Source of the DNA: a candidate division Zixibacteria bacterium SM23_81 | GTDB taxonomy: Bacteria > SM23-81 | Reading direction: 5' to 3' | Assembly (NCBI GenBank): GCA_001304015.1 | Contig: LJUY01000005.1 | Span: forward strand, 24,072 to 88,071 | Length of the DNA stretch: 64,000 nucleotides | Part shown: positions 60,359-64,000 of the stretch, in pieces | Position numbering within the stretch: position 1 is the first letter of the stretch | Layout of the letters: every line of letters starts with the position of its first letter | Made by a program: the position numbers and the translations under genes | Notes under the pieces: generated by a model | The model's database searches: none | Told to the model about the DNA's origin: nothing | What the model saw: only the letters and a program-made list of their open reading frames with translations

Positions 60359-61689
60359 GGTGTGCTTTCTCCTTTCGTTTGTCTTACAGGCAACGTGACG
60401 ATAAACGTCGCGCCCTGCCCCGGTGCGCTTTTTGCCGTGATGCTTCCACCATGGCGATCCACTATTTTACGACAGACCGCCAGGCCAACACCCGTTCCCT
60501 CGTACTCGGTGCGACCATGCAGACGCTGAAAAACGGTGAAGATGCGATCGAGGTACTTCTCGTCAAAACCGATGCCGTTGTCTTTGACAAAGATTTGACA
60601 ACGCCCATTGCGGAGTACGCCATGAACCTTGATAATCGGTGGCTCCCCTTTCTTGTTGAACTTTAGTCCATTGTCTATCAGATTCTGAAACAGTTGACGC
60701 ATTTGCATCGGATCGGCATTGATAGTTGGCAGAGTCTTCAACTCCACCGATCCACCTACCTGTTCGATGTGGACTTCTAAATCCGACACCACCTCTCGCG
60801 CCACATCAGCGAGATCAACCGGAACGAAGGGCTGCGCCCTGGTTGAAACCCGAGAGAAGGTCAACAGGCCATTAATCAGTGCCTGCATCCGTTCTGTCGA
60901 ATTCTGCATCCGCTGAATGTAATCACGCCCCCGCTCATCCAGCCTTTCCTCGTATAGGGATTTCAATCGGTCACCGAATGCTTGTACCTTGCGAAGTGGC
61001 TCACGCAAGTCATGCGAGGTCACGTAGGCAAATTGTTCCAGTTCCGCATTGGAGCGTTCCAGTTCCGATAAGATTCGCTTCAGTTTTTCCTCCGCCCGCT
61101 TACGATCGCTGATGTCGCGGAGAAGCAACACCGCACCACCCCGGCCGCTTAGATTACCAGTAATGATCTCAAGTGGTACTGTCTCACCATTTTTCTTTTT
61201 CCCTGTGGCCAATCCCATATGAAAGCCGTTTCTTTCAAGAGCCTCAAATATCTCATGCGGTTGCTTGGGATTAGATCGCCTATCAAAATAGAGGATGTCA
61301 GTTTTCTGGCTAATAACTTCACCCACATTGTAACCAAACATTCTTTTTACCGAAGCATTGCACGCGATGATGTTCCTATCTGGATCCACCACCACAAGCA
61401 CATCCGGGTTGATGCTATCGAGAATACTCTCCAGTTCCCTTTGTTTTCTAGCAGCTCCCCTCCAGCGGCGGTAAGTTAACCAAAGTAGGCCGGTTAAAGA
61501 GAGAAGGATAACATTATTGATCAGGAACTTCAGGACGGGAAAATGGGCATACCTGTCGCAGAAACTGTAAAACCGATCAACAAAGTGAATGGATAAGCTA
61601 AACAGTGCGAAGACAATTGCAGCAATTGAAACAATCAAAATAATGGACAGATCGAGCAATTCTCTGTTTTCTCTCTTAATGAGCTTCAT
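60355..61689 (-). CDS. Membrane histidine kinase with PAS domain
   Basis: 444 residues from the ATG at 61689. Two transmembrane helices (LLDLSIILIVSIAAIVFALF; NVILLSLTGLLWLTYRRW), a PAS domain with PAC motif (ESILDSINPDVLVVVD, LLLRDISDRKRAEE), HisKA with YVTSHDLREPLRKVQAFG and HATPase with NLIDNGLKFNKKGEPP, DNGIGFDEKYLDRIF and GTGVGLAVCRKIV. Bacteriophytochrome-type kinase core. Its ribosome site is poor. Immediately upstream the frame stops of a decayed PAS segment are found. Confidence 0.9.
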   Translation of the reverse strand: MKLIKRENRELLDLSIILIVSIAAIVFALFSLSIHFVDRFYSFCDRYAHFPVLKFLINNVILLSLTGLLWLTYRRWRGAARKQRELESILDSINPDVLVVVDPDRNIIACNASVKRMFGYNVGEVISQKTDILYFDRRSNPKQPHEIFEALERNGFHMGLATGKKKNGETVPLEIITGNLSGRGGAVLLLRDISDRKRAEEKLKRILSELERSNAELEQFAYVTSHDLREPLRKVQAFGDRLKSLYEERLDERGRDYIQRMQNSTERMQALINGLLTFSRVSTRAQPFVPVDLADVAREVVSDLEVHIEQVGGSVELKTLPTINADPMQMRQLFQNLIDNGLKFNKKGEPPIIKVHGVLRNGRCQIFVKDNGIGFDEKYLDRIFTVFQRLHGRTEYEGTGVGLAVCRKIVDRHGGSITAKSAPGQGATFIVTLPVRQTKGESTP

Positions 61690-61690
61690 T

Positions 61691-61995
61691 TTAGATATCG
61701 CTCTGGATAGATATTGCTCTGGATGCAATATACTTGCGCATCTCGACCCAGGATGTGATGATGTTGACCCTTTGTTCCAGGAGTTTCTGTTCCTTTTCAA
61801 CACTCTTCTTGAGTTCTTCTAATATCTGCTTGCTCCCGATACCCTCCCGGATGACCAACACCGCACCGGTGATGTTCCCTTATTATATCCGATGGATTCG
61901 GCACTCAAATTTGCAGCAATTTTTATGCCGTCCTGGGCAATAAACATGTCAAGCGTGGTGGGATCCGGCGAATAGCAGCATCAAAAGGGGTTGGC
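61691..61995 (-). pseudogene. Decayed PAS/sensor-kinase fragment
   Basis: On the minus strand, FIAQDGIKIAANLSAESI and then, after a change of frame, GNITGAVLVIREG followed by ILEELKKSVEKEQKLLEQRV. The first part resembles the end of a PAS domain, the second a PAC motif (family consensus GNITGAVLVFRDI), but the two are in different frames and the piece stops one base before the histidine kinase ATG. Possible further PAS traces (FFEHMWGMAISF) lie near 62070-62150. Best read as a broken sensor gene or the lost 5' part of the adjacent kinase. Confidence 0.5.
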
Positions 61996-62189
61996 TTCCC
62001 TCTCCTGCCCATCCTCAGTGGATGCAAGCAGACTCAACTCATCCACACTAGATGCTTGGGATTCGGGAACCGGGACACCATTCCATATCCCCAAAAAGAG
62101 ATAGCCATTCCCCACATGTGTTCAAAAAAGCGAGGATACAAGGGCTCCAGGAGCTCCACAACCCATCTCCAACATCAAGCTCAGAGCAC

Positions 62190-62310
62190 AAAAAAGGAGC
62201 GATTCAACAGTCGCTCCACGGTCAACATCAACTTTGCTTCCTGCCCACTGCGTATTTCCACTATCCTTTTACTGCCAACTGCCACTGCTACTGCCAGTTT
62301 CTTCCCTGTA
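62190..62310. repeat. Intergenic repeat words and small hairpin
   Basis: A small stem GGAGCGA/TCGCTCC lies at about 62196-62218. At 62268-62295 the words CTGCCAACTGCCACTGCTAC appear, as in the elements at 6.6 and 24.3 kb. The 61996-62412 region otherwise shows no gene. Confidence 0.4.
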
Positions 62311-62412
62311 AACTTTCATCGCGGCCATAGCTGTGCACCCCTGCTATCTCGTTAACAAAAAAGTAAGGCAATCCTTTTTATGGCAAACACCTCCCAACTC
62401 TTAATCCGGGCA

Positions 62413-62450
62413 ATAAAAGACCCTGCCATGAACCCAGCAGGGTCCTTCTT
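62413..62450 (-). terminator. Rho-independent terminator of the DUF362 gene
   Basis: GACCCTGC / 10-base loop / GCAGGGTC (62444-62419) followed on the minus strand by TTTTATT. 42 bases after the stop. Confidence 0.8.
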
Positions 62451-62491
62451 TCTTCCCGGTTCGCCGATAGCCGCTCCTGATCAGCCAGAGG

Positions 62492-63358
62492 CTAAAATCG
62501 ATCGCAACCTTTCGGCATACTGACGACTTGGCTCGTCTGGGGTGAGAAATTCAATCTGTTCCAGACTCTCGATGCGATCCCCAACTCCACCACCCTCCTG
62601 ATCTGCTCCTGCTGGAATATCTTCCCATCAACACGGTTGGATCCTAGATCCTTCAGGATGGTCACCCCCACGGCATCCACTGCCACACGATCGGTGCCCG
62701 CGAGCATGACATCGCCGTTGCGCACCGTCCCCTGGCTGGGTCCCCCGTCGATGAAGGCCTCAATGCCATCCAGGACGATTAAGTCGGGCGAGTAGGCCAG
62801 GTTGATCTCCGCGATCATATCCCTCATGTGATCGGAGCCGTGCAGCTCGGACATGTGCCGCTCAGGTAGGATGCCCACGCTCAATTTCAAAGACATGGTG
62901 AAGACACCACCATAGCCATGGGTCTTCAAGCAGCAAGTGGATACGATGTACTCGGCTTCGGTAATGGTCCTGGGGACATAGAATCCCTCTTCCCAGTGGA
63001 GATCATCGCGCTGGCAAAGCGTTTTATTGTCTCTTTCGAGATTCACGATGTCAAAGCCGAGCTTGGCGGCCAAACCGTCGACGCCCTTCTGTTCGATGAC
63101 CTCTTCAAACCGCTGATAGCTTCTCTCCCCGAGAGTGATGGCCGAGGCTCCACGTCCCTGCAGCTCCAGGACCAGCTGTCTGAGGGTATCGTTGTGGGTG
63201 GAAGCCGGCGTCGGATCGGCGGTGTTGAAATTGGGCTTGAGTACGACGTGCTTATCCTGCACCGTTGGGAAATCAAGCAATTCGAGAACTTTTTTAACTC
63301 CTTCTGTGCGGTGCTGCGTTCTGTATAAGGCTATTTTCGTCGTCGGTTGGGTAGGCAC
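62492..63358 (-). CDS. DUF362 family protein
   Basis: 288 residues from a GTG with AGGATGAGG upstream. KPNFNTADPTPASTHNDTLR, then LGERS, STCCLKTHGYGGVFTMSLKLSVGI, DLIVLDGIEAFIDGGPSQG and AVDAVGVTILKDLGSN are the DUF362 signatures. Some members carry a C-terminal ferredoxin; this one does not. Function unknown. Single gene with its own terminator; the leader 63359-63640 shows nothing I recognise. Confidence 0.85.
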   Translation of the reverse strand: MPTQPTTKIALYRTQHRTEGVKKVLELLDFPTVQDKHVVLKPNFNTADPTPASTHNDTLRQLVLELQGRGASAITLGERSYQRFEEVIEQKGVDGLAAKLGFDIVNLERDNKTLCQRDDLHWEEGFYVPRTITEAEYIVSTCCLKTHGYGGVFTMSLKLSVGILPERHMSELHGSDHMRDMIAEINLAYSPDLIVLDGIEAFIDGGPSQGTVRNGDVMLAGTDRVAVDAVGVTILKDLGSNRVDGKIFQQEQIRRVVELGIASRVWNRLNFSPQTSQVVSMPKGCDRF

Positions 63359-63637
63359 ATCCTCATCCTGGGACTGGATGGGGGAGGTGGAATCCTTGGA
63401 ACACCCCTACATCAGCGCCAGACCGCCAACGGTCAAATCCCTTATGCTTGCGATGAACTGATGTCGGTTGATATCGTCCATTTAGATCGCTTCCTTGTAT
63501 GGCTGTGGGCTCTCCGGCGAGAGTCGTGCACTCAGCCAGATGAACCGCATCATACCGTCTCACTCCTCAAATACGGAGTTTCGTCGATAAGGATTCGGTC
63601 TTTATCACCGGTTAATATCGATCCGGGTTTTGGGGCG

Positions 63638-63667
63638 AAAAGCTGTCCTCATACCAATGAGGACAGC
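63638..63667 (-). terminator. Rho-independent terminator downstream of ade
   Basis: Perfect 10-bp stem GCTGTCCTCA / TTGGTA / TGAGGACAGC (63667-63642), then TTTT on the minus strand. It is 210 bases after the ade stop. The region between (63668-63877) has no gene; at 63835-63880 the words GATTCCCGATTCACGATTCC recall the repeat elements. Confidence 0.6.
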
Positions 63668-63877
63668 GCATCTAAAAAGCTCACCAACGAGGATGAATTC
63701 TGATCTTTGGTCGAGTTAGCGCACTTCGCGCCCGACGACTGATACACAATCTACACTTCCTCGGATTGCTCATCTCCAAACTCTTGCTCCAGCACTGCAA
63801 CTTAAAAAGGGGCGAGTTGACCTCACCCCTACGATAGCCGATTCCCGATTCACGATTCCTGAATATCAGTCCCCGAC

Positions 63878-64000
63878 TCACGGCTCCTCAAACAACCCAA
63901 TCAAACGAAACTTCTTCACATCCACCAACCCCCGATCGGTGAGCTTCAGGGCGGGAACCACAGCCAGGGAGAGAAAAGAAAGGGCCGAAAGGGGATCCTT
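63878..64000 (-). CDS. ade: Adenine deaminase, C-terminal end (5' part outside window)
   Basis: Last 40 codons, ending at the TGA at 63878-63880: DPLSALSFLSLAVVPALKLT and DRGLVDVKKFRLIGLF. These match the C-terminus of bacterial adenine deaminase (consensus NDPFMTLSFLxLPVIPxLKLTDxGL). Adenine to hypoxanthine. Followed by the terminator at 63638-63667. Only the tail is seen, so integrity of the enzyme cannot be judged. Confidence 0.85.
   Translation of the reverse strand, partial: KDPLSALSFLSLAVVPALKLTDRGLVDVKKFRLIGLFEEP

Noticed and set aside
61890-61990. In-frame TGA in the PAS remnant as another selenocysteine codon
   Set aside because: No stem-loop follows, no Cys is expected there, and the segment is frameshifted anyway.
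63681-63881. 66-codon minus-strand frame at the right end
   Set aside because: Overlaps the stop of adenine deaminase and covers repeat words; no similarity or ribosome site.

Overview
Every convincing gene in this 64 kb window lies on the minus strand, so transcription runs from high to low coordinates. Ordinary GGAGG-type ribosome binding sites, sigma-70-like promoters, plsX/rpmF and two-component systems mark it as bacterial. The gene content (ferredoxin-linked 2-oxoacid oxidoreductase, Nfn-type transhydrogenase, heterodisulfide reductase (Hdr) and NuoEF-type electron-bifurcating modules, a hydrogenase-like sensor cluster and selenocysteine use) points to an anaerobe. The DUF2723-TPR protein and the mix of Hdr and Nuo modules suggest an uncultured lineage of the FCB/KSB1/Zixibacteria or Desulfobacterota kind, but I cannot place it from sequence alone.

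Layout, low to high coordinates: (1) 1-1.7 kb plsX-rpmF-DUF177. (2) 1.8-4.2 kb NfnB/NfnA-type NAD(P)/ferredoxin transhydrogenase. (3) 4.4-13.3 kb central carbon: isocitrate dehydrogenase, a two-subunit LeuC/LeuD-type aconitase, a lactate module (LarA, FAD dehydrogenase, Fe-S partner) and citrate synthase; ndk follows at 13.5-13.9 kb. (4) 14-24.1 kb selenocysteine island: selD, tRNA-Sec (selC), a secreted nuclease, selB, selA, and two further genes with in-frame UGA: a secreted phosphatase-fold protein and HdrA. SelD itself also carries an in-frame UGA. (5) 24.4-31.5 kb Hdr/Nuo electron-transfer operon. (6) 31.6-35 kb hydrogenase-like sensor cluster with PHP, DRTGG and two ATPase-fold proteins. 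(7) 35-44 kb korDABC, sucD, a DUF2723-TPR membrane protein, sucC and a cyclic-diphosphoglycerate-synthetase-like GTPase. (8) 44-48 kb aldehyde/P5C dehydrogenase and transketolase. (9) 48-49.2 kb a SatD-like regulator and a small membrane protein separated by five evenly spaced palindromes. (10) 49.3-57.4 kb an eight-gene operon from an MBL-fold hydrolase through queH, aminotransferase, galT, an unknown membrane protein, a TrkA-C protein and a DHH phosphoesterase to pfk. (11) 57.6-61.7 kb a two-component cluster with a decayed PAS remnant upstream. (12) DUF362 protein and the last 40 codons of adenine deaminase.

Together the genes give an almost complete TCA route (citrate synthase, LeuCD-type aconitase, isocitrate dehydrogenase, ferredoxin-dependent KOR, succinyl-CoA ligase). 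Reduced ferredoxin and NAD(P)H from it could be balanced by Nfn and by the Hdr/Nuo complex. The most interesting content is the selenocysteine island. Three genes that would look truncated or split are each restored by reading one UGA as selenocysteine. Each UGA replaces a family cysteine or sits at a known Sec site, and each is followed by a perfect stem-loop. The complete insertion machinery (selA, selB, selC, selD) lies among them. The phosphatase-fold selenoprotein, with a Sec-x-x-Cys motif just after its signal peptide, may be undescribed. Degenerate intergenic repeats sharing short words recur at five places.
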